The notes under the pieces: generated by a model
The model's database searches: none
What the model saw: only the letters and a program-made list of their open reading frames with translations
Told to the model about the DNA's origin: nothing
Shown: positions 1-5,530 of the stretch, piece after piece
Numbering within the stretch: the stretch's first letter is position 1
Layout of the letters: the number at the start of each line of letters is the position of its first letter
Position numbers and translations under genes: made by a program
Source of the DNA: Actinomycetota bacterium
GTDB taxonomy: Bacteria > Actinomycetota > Actinomycetes > Actinomycetales > Cellulomonadaceae
Assembly (NCBI GenBank): GCA_018898235.1
Contig: JAHIJU010000427.1
Location: 1-8,797 of the forward strand
Reading direction: 5' to 3'
DNA: 8,797 nucleotides

Positions 1-396
1 ACCGCAAAGCGGGAAGTCTCCCGACTCTTCACCGACTCCTACGCGGCGCTTTTCAACCCCCAGACCGATCCTTTGCGCCTCTCGCGTGCGGTGCAGATCA
101 CCGCGCGGGTCGATGCCATTCTTGATGACATCGAGCGCGAGTCAGACGGTATCCGCTCAGGAATCGCGGTCCACGGACGCCGCGTGATCGCCCACCTAAT
201 GATGAAGCGTATGGGTCAAGCATTCCTAACAAGCCCCGAGAGCGACGTGCCCGCTGCGATGAGCGACCTTGAAGCCCGCATATCGAGCATGGTGGATGCC
301 CTCGAGTCCGTCTTCCCGGCGAACGCTTATCCTGGGAACGTATTCAAAAACAACGCCAGAGTCGCGGAACTCGTCCGTGATGCCGACCTTCCCTGA
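1..396 (+). CDS. C-terminal end of an unidentified protein, possibly AIPR-type (abortive infection)
   Basis: The frame is open from base 1 to the TGA at 394-396, so this is the last 131 codons of a gene that begins outside the window. The TTG at base 73 is not a convincing start because the frame continues upstream with protein-like sequence. The visible part is soluble and mostly helical in character, with an LFNP motif near residue 18, a central segment around GIAVHG, and a tail reading YPGNVFKNN. The layout of a helical C-terminus with an HG pair and a late FKN motif reminds me of AIPR phage-resistance proteins, but this is recalled resemblance and not a domain match. Codon use is less GC-rich than in neighbouring genes (several AAA, CTA and ATT-type codons), which fits horizontal acquisition. 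Beyond a cytoplasmic protein no function is assured. Confidence 0.6.
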   Translation, partial: TAKREVSRLFTDSYAALFNPQTDPLRLSRAVQITARVDAILDDIERESDGIRSGIAVHGRRVIAHLMMKRMGQAFLTSPESDVPAAMSDLEARISSMVDALESVFPANAYPGNVFKNNARVAELVRDADLP

Positions 397-510
397 GGGC
401 CGTCGTGGCGGACGTGCCCCCAGGTGAGTTCATGCGAAGGCACCCGACGCTGCCCAGCTTCGCGGCCAACTGCAGCGCGAACCTGAGACTCGAATCCGAC
501 GACGGTGCCC

Positions 511-525
511 GTTGACACCGTCAAC
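511..525. repeat. Short perfect inverted repeat GTTGAC-ACC-GTCAAC
   Basis: Six-base arms separated by three bases lie in the non-coding stretch 397-762, about 115 bases after the partial gene ends. It could be a protein-binding site. TTGACA at 512-517 also resembles a -35 element, but I see no convincing -10 at the right spacing. No gene start lies close on either strand, so its role is unknown. Confidence 0.4.
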
Positions 526-621
526 ATAGCCACCCGATCTACCCCATCAGGATCGGTGACGTCCCGTGCGCTCCCGCGGGTCAGCGCCGTGCACGTCCCG
601 GTCCCAGCCACTCCGGCCAGG

Positions 622-711
622 TTCGATTCCCGCCACTTCCACTTTCCTGAGCTGCGGAAACGCAGGCCAGGTGACACGGCCGTCGTCCACTCGCCATGGA
701 CGGCGGCCTTC
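622..711 (+). repeat. Structured direct repeat, copy A, starting with a tRNA/tmRNA 3'-end-like sequence
   Basis: This 90-base block matches 2150-2242 in the same orientation with about 12 substitutions and one 3-base gap. Its first bases, with the preceding G at 621, read GTTCGATTCCCGCCACTTCC, which resembles the T-loop and 3' acceptor strand of a tRNA or tmRNA. No full tRNA body precedes it. Next is a small hairpin with a GAAA loop (CTGCG 652-656, CGCAG 661-665), then a 12-bp hairpin at 678-708. The single non-Watson-Crick pair in the long stem is U-G if the plus strand is transcribed, which favours a plus-strand RNA. The block lies 51 bases beyond the toxin stop codon. Confidence 0.75.
678..708. 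terminator. Long hairpin inside repeat A; possible terminator
   Basis: The arms GGCCGTCGTCCA (678-689) and TGGACGGCGGCC (697-708) pair over 12 positions, with one G-U in the plus-strand RNA, around a 7-base loop. No T-run follows on either strand. It lies 54 bases downstream of the stop codon of the minus-strand toxin gene, so it could end that transcript. Because the same hairpin recurs at 2209-2239 without an adjacent gene end, it may instead belong to the repeat itself. Confidence 0.4.
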
Positions 712-762
712 GTGCGTTCTGGCTCGGTTCCCAGCGGCCGGTCGGCGCACGCGAGTACCCGG

Positions 763-1404
763 CTACCGCCCCTCACGGTGCAGCGTGGCCTGCCACTGCG
801 CGAAGAAGGCGCGCAAAGCAGGGGCCTCCTCGTCGCGGATCGGCAGGTCCACGTCCCGGAACCTGCTCAGCATCCCCATCATGTCGGCGAGAACGCTGTC
901 GTCCATGCCGCTGTCGATTCGCCGTGCCCACTCGACGAGCGTGTCCTTGTCATAGCGGGCGGTGAGGTGGAGAACGTCGACGAAGTCCCTCGGCGCCGCC
1001 CTGTCGAACAGCGCCAGGAGCTTGCGCCCCGCGAGCTCCTCGGGATTGTAGGAAGGGCCGAGCAACGTCACGATCGGCGGCCCGATGGGCGGGCTGTCAA
1101 TCGCGAGGTCGACCAGCACGGTGACGTCGCCGTGAACCTCGAGCCGGCAGAATGTCGGGCTGTCCTTGATCCGGGTGACCTTCCACCCGCGTGCGCGAGC
1201 CGCGGCCGCGAAGGCGTCGCGCGCCTTGGGTACGCCGCCGATGCGGGCAGTGAACAGGTCCAGGTCCTGGGTAGGTCGGTCCGAGAGGTCCTGCGCGACC
1301 AACGCGGCACCACCGGCCAGGAGGAATCCGTCAGCGGCAGTCAGTGCGAAGAAGACCAACGCAACCTCGCGCTGGAACGGGGTGAGCGCGCCGCCGGTCG
1401 GCAC
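763..1404 (-). CDS. AbiEii/AbiGii-type nucleotidyltransferase toxin
   Basis: A 213-residue protein of the nucleotidyltransferase (MNT) fold, likely the toxin of a toxin-antitoxin pair. Known AbiEii-family members inhibit growth by transferring nucleotides to target RNA. Visible motifs are GG at residues 31-32, the catalytic DLDL with D47 and D49, a likely third carboxylate D99 in VLVDLA, and the family block around K128 (GRKLLALFDR) followed by RDFVDV with D140 and D143. The chosen GTG start overlaps the upstream antitoxin stop as TAGTG, the usual sign of translational coupling. A start at 1485 would overlap the antitoxin gene by 82 bases and add arginine-rich sequence unlike the family. The length is at the short end for the family but both catalytic blocks are present. 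The target is unknown. Confidence 0.85.
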   Translation of the reverse strand: MPTGGALTPFQREVALVFFALTAADGFLLAGGAALVAQDLSDRPTQDLDLFTARIGGVPKARDAFAAAARARGWKVTRIKDSPTFCRLEVHGDVTVLVDLAIDSPPIGPPIVTLLGPSYNPEELAGRKLLALFDRAAPRDFVDVLHLTARYDKDTLVEWARRIDSGMDDSVLADMMGMLSRFRDVDLPIRDEEAPALRAFFAQWQATLHREGR

Positions 1405-1919
1405 TACGCCACGACCGGTACGACGTCGTCGATCAAGGGCGTCCAGGCGCCACGCACCGCCCGGGGGAGGACCAGGTCGTTCCACAGATCCACGAGCAGC
1501 GCCCCGTCGACGTAGGCAGTGACGTCCTCCTGAGTGCCCTCGGTCAGGACCAGCTCATAGACCCGTGCGCGGTCCGACCGGTCGGCCAGACGGAACACAC
1601 GCCCCGGCTGAGACCAGTTGAGGTGCACCGGAAGCTCGGTCGTCGCGAACGCGCGTTCCGGCGCGAGGCGGGGGAGGTTCACCGGGACCATCGTCGTGCG
1701 CCCCCGGCCCAGATCGCGCGGGACGAACTCGACGGCGTCGGCCAGTGTGAGGCGGCGGCCCGCTGCGGCCACGATTCGCTCGACGGTGTCCAGTCGAGGC
1801 GACTTGCTGCCGTGCTCGTAGGCGGACAGAGCGGTCCGTGAGGTCCCTGATGCTCTCGCGAGCTCGTCCTGGGTCATCCCGGCGTCCTCGCGGAGCTTTC
1901 CGAGCAGGTTGACGGCCAT
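1404..1919 (-). CDS. Xre-family helix-turn-helix antitoxin/regulator
   Basis: A 171-residue protein with an N-terminal Cro/Xre helix-turn-helix at about residues 6-60: the MTQDELARASGTSRTALSAY stretch gives helices 2 and 3, followed by SPRLDTVERI. The remaining hundred or so residues form a separate domain with VYELVLTEGT, VDGALLVDLW and LPRAVRGAW motifs, which I associate with actinobacterial antitoxins encoded next to AbiEii toxins. It probably neutralises the downstream toxin and represses its own operon. ATG at 1919 is chosen because GGGAAG lies five bases upstream and the helix-turn-helix begins immediately. The open frame extends upstream to 2723 but there it is only a shadow of the cupin gene and repeat DNA. 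The 3' end overlaps the toxin start by one base. Confidence 0.87.
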   Translation of the reverse strand: MAVNLLGKLREDAGMTQDELARASGTSRTALSAYEHGSKSPRLDTVERIVAAAGRRLTLADAVEFVPRDLGRGRTTMVPVNLPRLAPERAFATTELPVHLNWSQPGRVFRLADRSDRARVYELVLTEGTQEDVTAYVDGALLVDLWNDLVLPRAVRGAWTPLIDDVVPVVA

Positions 1920-1945
1920 GGTCACTTCCCGTGTCAGCCCGGTAT

Positions 1946-1961
1946 GTATCTGATCAGATAC
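1946..1961. promoter_or_regulatory. Perfect 16-bp palindrome, likely operator of the xre-toxin operon
   Basis: GTATCTGATCAGATAC equals its own reverse complement. It sits 26 bases upstream of the antitoxin ATG in an AT-rich patch (about 1941-1968) that stands out in this GC-rich DNA and is where a promoter would be expected. Xre-type antitoxins commonly bind such dyads to repress their own operon. No -35/-10 pair could be assigned with confidence. Confidence 0.7.
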
Positions 1962-1988
1962 GTTACTCCGACCGACGCTTCGAGCACA

Positions 1989-2018
1989 ACGGGCCCACGG
2001 CCACGTTCCATGGCCCGT
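1989..2018. repeat. Inverted repeat ACGGGCC...GGCCCGT
   Basis: Perfect 7-base arms (1989-1995 and 2012-2018) flank a 16-base loop, in the gene-free stretch 1920-2364 upstream of the antitoxin. Role unknown; it may be chance in GC-rich DNA. Confidence 0.35.
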
Positions 2019-2051
2019 CCGACGCGAGCGCAGGACCGTGTCCCTCGCAGA

Positions 2052-2080
2052 ACCGTTCGTCGACAGTGTGAACGAACGGT
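2052..2080. repeat. Inverted repeat ACCGTTCGT...ACGAACGGT
   Basis: Perfect 9-base arms (2052-2060 and 2072-2080) surround an 11-base loop. It lies between the antitoxin promoter region and repeat copy B and belongs to no gene I can see. It could be a recombinase or regulator site, or a hairpin in an RNA. Confidence 0.5.
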
Positions 2081-2149
2081 GCCAGTCGAGCGTCCTCGTC
2101 GTCCGCGTTGTTGCAGGTCGACGCATCGCGCTCCGCGGCTCGCAGCGAT

Positions 2150-2242
2150 GTCGATTTCCGCCACGTCCACCGTCCTGAGCTGCAGGAACGCGGGTCAGGC
2201 GACAGCAGGGCCGTCGTCCACTCGCCGTGGACGGCGGCCTTC
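2150..2242 (+). repeat. Structured direct repeat, copy B
   Basis: Second copy of the block at 622-711, same orientation, roughly 1.5 kb away on the other side of the toxin-antitoxin operon. The tRNA-like beginning is more decayed (TCGATTTCCGCCACGTCCACC). The small hairpin is reduced to about four pairs with a U-G. The long hairpin is kept and strengthened: arms 2209-2221 and 2227-2239 form 13 pairs around a 5-base loop, because A696 of copy A is G2227 here and now pairs. Retained structure with changed sequence suggests a real repeat element or RNA. Confidence 0.75.
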
Positions 2243-2300
2243 CCATGTCCGGGCGGATCCGGCGTGGCGGCGCGCCCGCTCGCGGCACCAGCCACTCGAA

Positions 2301-2344
2301 CCTGCCGCGATCCGGGCGGCAGCGCCCGTCCGGATCGCGGCAGG
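2301..2344. repeat. Hairpin with 15-bp perfect stem upstream of the cupin gene
   Basis: CCTGCCGCGATCCGG (2301-2315) is exactly complementary in reverse to CCGGATCGCGGCAGG (2330-2344), with a 14-base loop. It ends 20 bases before the cupin ATG. It could shape the cupin leader, block read-through, or be a mobile palindromic element. No T-run follows. A 15-base perfect match is too long to dismiss as chance pairing. Confidence 0.65.
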
Positions 2345-2364
2345 TGGGCCGGCGGTATGCGTCG

Positions 2365-2727
2365 ATGACCGCTGACGTCGTGGACCTCCACGAGAGGTTC
2401 GGCCTCTTCTCCACCTTCTGGTCGCCCACACTGGTGGCGCGTCTCAACGACCACGAGGTCACGCTGGTCAGGGTCAAGGGTGGGTTCGTGTGGCGCACCC
2501 ACGAGGACACCGACGAGCTCTTCCTCGTGTTCGAGGGCCGGCTCACCATCCAGCTTCGGGACCGATACGTGATCCTTGGGTCAGGCCAGCTCTTCGTCGT
2601 CCCTCGCGGAGTGGAGCACTGCCCGAGGGCCGACGAGGAGGTGAAGGCCCTCCTGCTCGAACCCGCGGGAGTGGTCACCACGGGCGACGTCGGTGGAGAC
2701 CTCACTGCCGCGGTCGAAGCCATCTGA
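2365..2727 (+). CDS. Small single-domain cupin protein
   Basis: A 120-residue cytoplasmic protein that is essentially one cupin beta-barrel. Cupin motif 1 reads WRTHEDTDELFLVFEG (residues 43-58) and motif 2 reads GQLFVVPRGVEH (residues 74-85). In metal-binding cupins motif 1 normally carries H-x-H. Here the first histidine is arginine (R44), while H46, E51 and H85 remain, so metal binding may be altered or lost. Relatives of this size are annotated only as cupin-domain or mannose-6-phosphate-isomerase-like proteins, and the substrate is unknown. ATG 2365 is preferred, with a weak GGCGG site nine bases upstream. GTG 2344 is in frame but overlaps the hairpin. The gene stands alone, with repeat DNA on its left. 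Confidence 0.85.
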   Translation: MTADVVDLHERFGLFSTFWSPTLVARLNDHEVTLVRVKGGFVWRTHEDTDELFLVFEGRLTIQLRDRYVILGSGQLFVVPRGVEHCPRADEEVKALLLEPAGVVTTGDVGGDLTAAVEAI

Positions 2728-2766
2728 CCGCGCTCAGGCTGTTGGCGCGAAGCGCGTGACCATCAG

Positions 2767-2809
2767 CGAACCGAGCCGGCGGCCGCTCCGGAGACTCTCC
2801 TCCGGTTCG
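2767..2809. terminator. Possible terminator after the cupin gene
   Basis: CGAACCG (2767-2773) and CGGTTCG (2803-2809) form a 7-bp stem about 40 bases after the cupin stop. The large loop contains a smaller CCGG/CCGG pairing. No T-run follows, so the assignment rests on position and the stem alone. Confidence 0.3.
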
Positions 2810-2950
2810 GTGGACCGGGACGGGCACAGCAAGCCCAAGGTGCCCGGCTGCACTCGACGTCGGCCTGGCGTATTGCCGCGTCGTTGCGCCGACGGTGGCA
2901 CCGCTCGGATCTGCCGCAGTTGGCACGCAACGGGCCGCGGGAAGATCCGT

Positions 2951-3539
2951 TCAGGCGACTGGTGGCGGGCCGGCGACCAGGTGGAGCGCCTCGTCGTACC
3001 CGCCGCCGAACTCGATGCGGGTGATGTTCTCGGGGTCGAAGGTGCTCGCCCGGCGTTCCCAGTCGGCGCTCGGGCCGACCTTGAGGAGTCGCAGCTTCGT
3101 GGCGTCGACCGACTGCACGGCGCCGATCCAGCACGCGTCCGGTCTGTCGAACTCGTCGTGCACCGTCACCAGGGGTGCCGCGGCGCCCGCCGCTTCGAGT
3201 GCGCCGACGACATCGTCGAGCACGACGTCCGGGACCGTCGGCGGCCAGAGACCGCGCGCCTTGAGAGCCTTGATCTCGAAGCAGTCCGGCTCGGGCTCGA
3301 TCGAGACCGCCTGGACGTCCTTGAGCCGTGCGAACTGCCAACCGTCGAACATGATGTCGGTCCGACAGCGACTGCATCGCCAGCCACTTCGTGCCCACGC
3401 CGACGACGAACCCGTCCAGCGCGTCCGCCTTGGGGATCCAGCGTCGGACGCGGACGAGCAGCTGGTGCTCCTGTGCGAACTGCAGCCGCGCAAGCACCGC
3501 CTACTTGTCGATGGGCGACTTCTTCGGCTTCGTGGGCAT
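2951..3539 (-). pseudogene. Broken gene for an uncharacterised actinobacterial protein (frameshift plus probable nonsense codon)
   Basis: Two minus-strand frames join into one plausible protein of about 195 residues. The N-terminal part includes VRVRRWIPKADALDGFVVGV and ends near SLSDR. The C-terminal part starts at IMFDGWQFARLKDV and runs through SADWERRASTFDPENITRI to VAGPPPVA and TGA at 2951. The shift lies at about 3355-3362. Dropping one base there gives a continuous SLSDRIMFDGW, so a one-base insertion is the simplest explanation. Upstream, ATG 3539 opens MPTKPKKSPIDK and is followed by an in-frame TAG (3501-3503); starting at GTG 3497 would avoid that lesion. I recall similar actinobacterial hypothetical proteins with a VGVGxKW...SLSD...FDG core and no known function. 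One lesion could be a sequencing error, but two favour real decay. Confidence 0.65.
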
Positions 3540-3642
3540 GAACACGATGGTGCCAGGTGGCGCGCCGTGACCGAGTGCTCTGGGACCCGTGACTGTCGGG
3601 GGTGGGCCGCACGTGACGCGACGGACCTGGCATCATCGCGAC

Positions 3643-4248
3643 GTGCGCAACGCTCGACGTCCTGACGTGCTCTGGCTCTGGCGATCGCGGCCATTCGACC
3701 TGGCGTGCGGGATGTCGGCGGAGGCCGCCGCGGACGTGCTGCGGACTGCGGCTGCGCCCGCCGGACGGGCCACGCTCGGGAAGGCGTTCGCCCTCTCCCG
3801 CGAGCCATTCGTGGTGGCCCAGGTGCGACAGGACACTGTGCGTGTCACCGGGCGCACCGGCTCTCAACGCAACTCCGCCCGCAGCACCCTGAGAGCCGTG
3901 CTCGTCCCGACTGGCCCGGACTCGTGCCGGCTGGCCGGGAGCTTCCGGACCCCGTCCGCGGTAGGGGTGCTCACGGTCCTGTTCTACGTGCTCGCACTGC
4001 TGTGGACGCTCGTGGTGACAGTCTCCGAGCTGCTGCGAGGCGGTCTCGACGCGACGCCGCTCCTCGGCGTGGGGCTGCTCACCCTTGGCGTGACCCGCGT
4101 CGCCGTGCAGACGGTGATCGCGCGCGCGGAGGAGGGCATCGCCTGCCGTTGGCTCGCTGAACGGCTGGCGATGGAGCCGGGCGACGTCCCTCCAGTGAGC
4201 ACGAGAGCCCATCCGCGCCGGCCGACGGGGTGGTCCTCATCGACGTGA
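3643..4248 (+). CDS. Uncharacterised membrane protein with two transmembrane helices
   Basis: A 201-residue protein. The N-terminal hundred residues are soluble, with WLWRSRPFDLACGMSAEAAA, a TVRVTGRTGSQRNSAR segment and VLVPTGPDSCRLAG. Two hydrophobic helices follow at about residues 106-128 and 139-160, then a short tail with WLAERLA. I recall actinobacterial hypothetical proteins with the same WRSRPFDLAC start but no function. GTG 3643 is chosen because CATCAT at 3631-3636 could be a -10 hexamer six bases before it, which would make the transcript leaderless. No ribosome site precedes any candidate start. GTG 3667 is the alternative, and GTG 3589 would add unlikely residues. The stop overlaps the next start as GTGA, indicating an operon. 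It is divergent from the broken gene on its left. Confidence 0.7.
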   Translation: MRNARRPDVLWLWRSRPFDLACGMSAEAAADVLRTAAAPAGRATLGKAFALSREPFVVAQVRQDTVRVTGRTGSQRNSARSTLRAVLVPTGPDSCRLAGSFRTPSAVGVLTVLFYVLALLWTLVVTVSELLRGGLDATPLLGVGLLTLGVTRVAVQTVIARAEEGIACRWLAERLAMEPGDVPPVSTRAHPRRPTGWSSST

Positions 4249-4652
4249 GCCTCGCCGAGACGCTGCGGGGACTGTCCATCGTGCCGCTGGCGCTGTCGAT
4301 CGGGAGCCTTCGCAACCACAGCGGTTGGAACGTCGAGCTGAACGCCAGCGTCTCCGCACTGAGGGGGATGCGTGCCCGCGGAGTCCTCGTCCTCCTTACG
4401 GCGCTCATGCTCGGCACCGGCAGTGTGCTCAAGGCCGCGCACGTCGGCGCCGGCCGGTGGGTCCTCCTCGTTCTCGCGACGGTGTGCGCCGTGGCGTTTG
4501 GGTTCTACCGCCCGAGGGTCGTCGAGCAGGCGAGTGCCACTGGCCATGCGGAGGCAGTGCGACACCTCGAACCGAGGTCGCGCGGCACCTGGTTCCTGCT
4601 GTTCACGGGATCGATCGTGCTCGCAGCGTGGGCGGCCGTGCCGTGGTGGTGA
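4245..4652 (+). CDS. Uncharacterised small membrane protein
   Basis: A 135-residue protein with three or four hydrophobic segments at about residues 7-22 (weak), 46-64, 72-90 and 113-135, separated by short charged loops such as YRPRVVEQ and HLEPRSRG. The C-terminus is hydrophobic and ends PWW. I recognise no family. GTG 4245 is preferred because it overlaps the upstream TGA as GTGA, typical of co-translation, with GGGGTGG about eleven bases upstream. GTG 4230 would add five residues. Membrane character, strand and overlap suggest it works with the preceding protein, perhaps as a membrane complex, but nothing in the sequence names a substrate. Confidence 0.65.
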   Translation: MSLAETLRGLSIVPLALSIGSLRNHSGWNVELNASVSALRGMRARGVLVLLTALMLGTGSVLKAAHVGAGRWVLLVLATVCAVAFGFYRPRVVEQASATGHAEAVRHLEPRSRGTWFLLFTGSIVLAAWAAVPWW

Positions 4653-4795
4653 GACCGGCACGCCTCATCAGATCTCAGGTGCCGCACGTTGGCCCTCCGG
4701 CGCCAGCCGTGTCTCCACGAAGGACGGTCAGTGAACGCTCGTCACGTACGCCCGGTGAGTGAGGACGACAGTGAGCCGGTCGGTGGTCGGGGCCG

Positions 4796-5398
4796 TTGGT
4801 CGCTCGCGCCTTGCTCGTGGGTGGCAGAGTCCTCCTGGTCGTGGCGCCAGCCTCCGTCCTGATCGCGCGCCTGACGGTGGCGCGCTGGCGATCAGCGCCC
4901 TTGGATGGCGGAGGGGTCCCCGACCATCCGCTGATCCAGGGCGCCTTGGTGGTCGGGTTCGTCTTTGCGCTTGCCCTGCCGTTCCTCGTGCTGCCGGTCG
5001 GATCCGTGTGGCTGGCCACGCTCCGTGACGAAGCTCTGACCGTGCCGACGGTGCTCGGGCGGGGATGGTCGACGTGGCTGTACGGCTTCCGGGATTCCCA
5101 GGGGCTGAGGGAACGTCGTCGCCCGCTCACAGCGTTCGGAGCCCGTCGGCGCGCCCTCGGGTTTTCCGTGCTCTGGCAGGTGGCGAACCTGGTGGTGCTC
5201 GGAATCGCGCTCGCAGCCCTCGGCGGGACGGGGGTCTCGGCGGCGCTGCGGGGCGACGTTGGCGCAACCGTCCGGGTCGACTGGCGGACCATCGGGCTGA
5301 CGGCGGGCGGTGCCGCGCTGGTGGTGCTGGTCGTCACTGCGGCGAGCCTGCCGCTGCTGGCAAGGCTCACCAGGGCCGATGCGCTGCACGCCGAGTAG
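4796..5398 (+). CDS. Uncharacterised membrane protein, about four transmembrane helices
   Basis: About 200 residues with hydrophobic segments at roughly 10-29, 49-76, 120-144 and 164-190. A basic cytoplasmic-looking loop (FRDSQGLRERRRPL to ARRRALG) lies between the second and third. No family is recognised. The start is doubtful. The frame closes upstream at the TGA at 4772-4774, leaving TTG 4796 (weak GGTGG nine bases upstream), TTG 4811 or GTG 4817. A GTG at 4756 in another frame opens an acidic stretch (SEDDSEPVGG) that could be a true N-terminus if a frameshift is present, but I cannot show this. It follows the two membrane-protein genes on the same strand after about 145 bases and may share their transcript. 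Confidence 0.65.
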   Translation: MVARALLVGGRVLLVVAPASVLIARLTVARWRSAPLDGGGVPDHPLIQGALVVGFVFALALPFLVLPVGSVWLATLRDEALTVPTVLGRGWSTWLYGFRDSQGLRERRRPLTAFGARRRALGFSVLWQVANLVVLGIALAALGGTGVSAALRGDVGATVRVDWRTIGLTAGGAALVVLVVTAASLPLLARLTRADALHAE

Positions 5399-5400
5399 GG

Positions 5401-5430
5401 CCGTCCCCGGGCGCGTGGTGCCGCGGACGG
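5401..5430. terminator. Possible terminator between convergent genes
   Basis: CCGTCC (5401-5406) pairs with GGACGG (5425-5430) two bases after the stop of the membrane-protein gene and before the convergent toxin gene ending at 5531. The stem is short and no T-run follows, so the call rests mainly on position. Confidence 0.3.
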
Positions 5431-5530
5431 TGAGGTGGTGGCCGGGTGCGGGCGCTCGAGTCACGGGGGAGCGGACGGGCGCACGGTCGAGCTCGAGGTG
5501 GTCCCTTCGGAGAGCCCCGTTGGCACGGAC

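Noticed and set aside
560..650. A complete tRNA ending near 645
   Set aside because: Only the T-loop and 3' strand look right. I found no matching 5' acceptor strand, D-arm or anticodon arm upstream and no CCA end.
505..1515. Long plus-strand open frame opposite the toxin gene
   Set aside because: Its product is rich in Arg, Pro and Ala with no domain, and it mirrors the toxin coding strand, which has clear catalytic motifs.
1920..2723. Upstream extension of the antitoxin frame
   Set aside because: Beyond ATG 1919 it runs antisense through repeat B and the cupin gene and reads as low-complexity Arg/Ser/Thr sequence.
2693..3541. Plus-strand open frame over the broken gene
   Set aside because: It is antisense to the recognisable halves of the minus-strand protein and lacks protein-like composition.
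3166..4661. Minus-strand open frames opposite the first two membrane-protein genes
   Set aside because: They are rich in His, Arg, Ser and Pro without domains, whereas the plus strand gives clear transmembrane helices.
4675..5464. Minus-strand open frames opposite the third membrane protein
   Set aside because: Shadow frames with Ser/Thr/Arg/Pro-rich products. The plus strand encodes hydrophobic helices.
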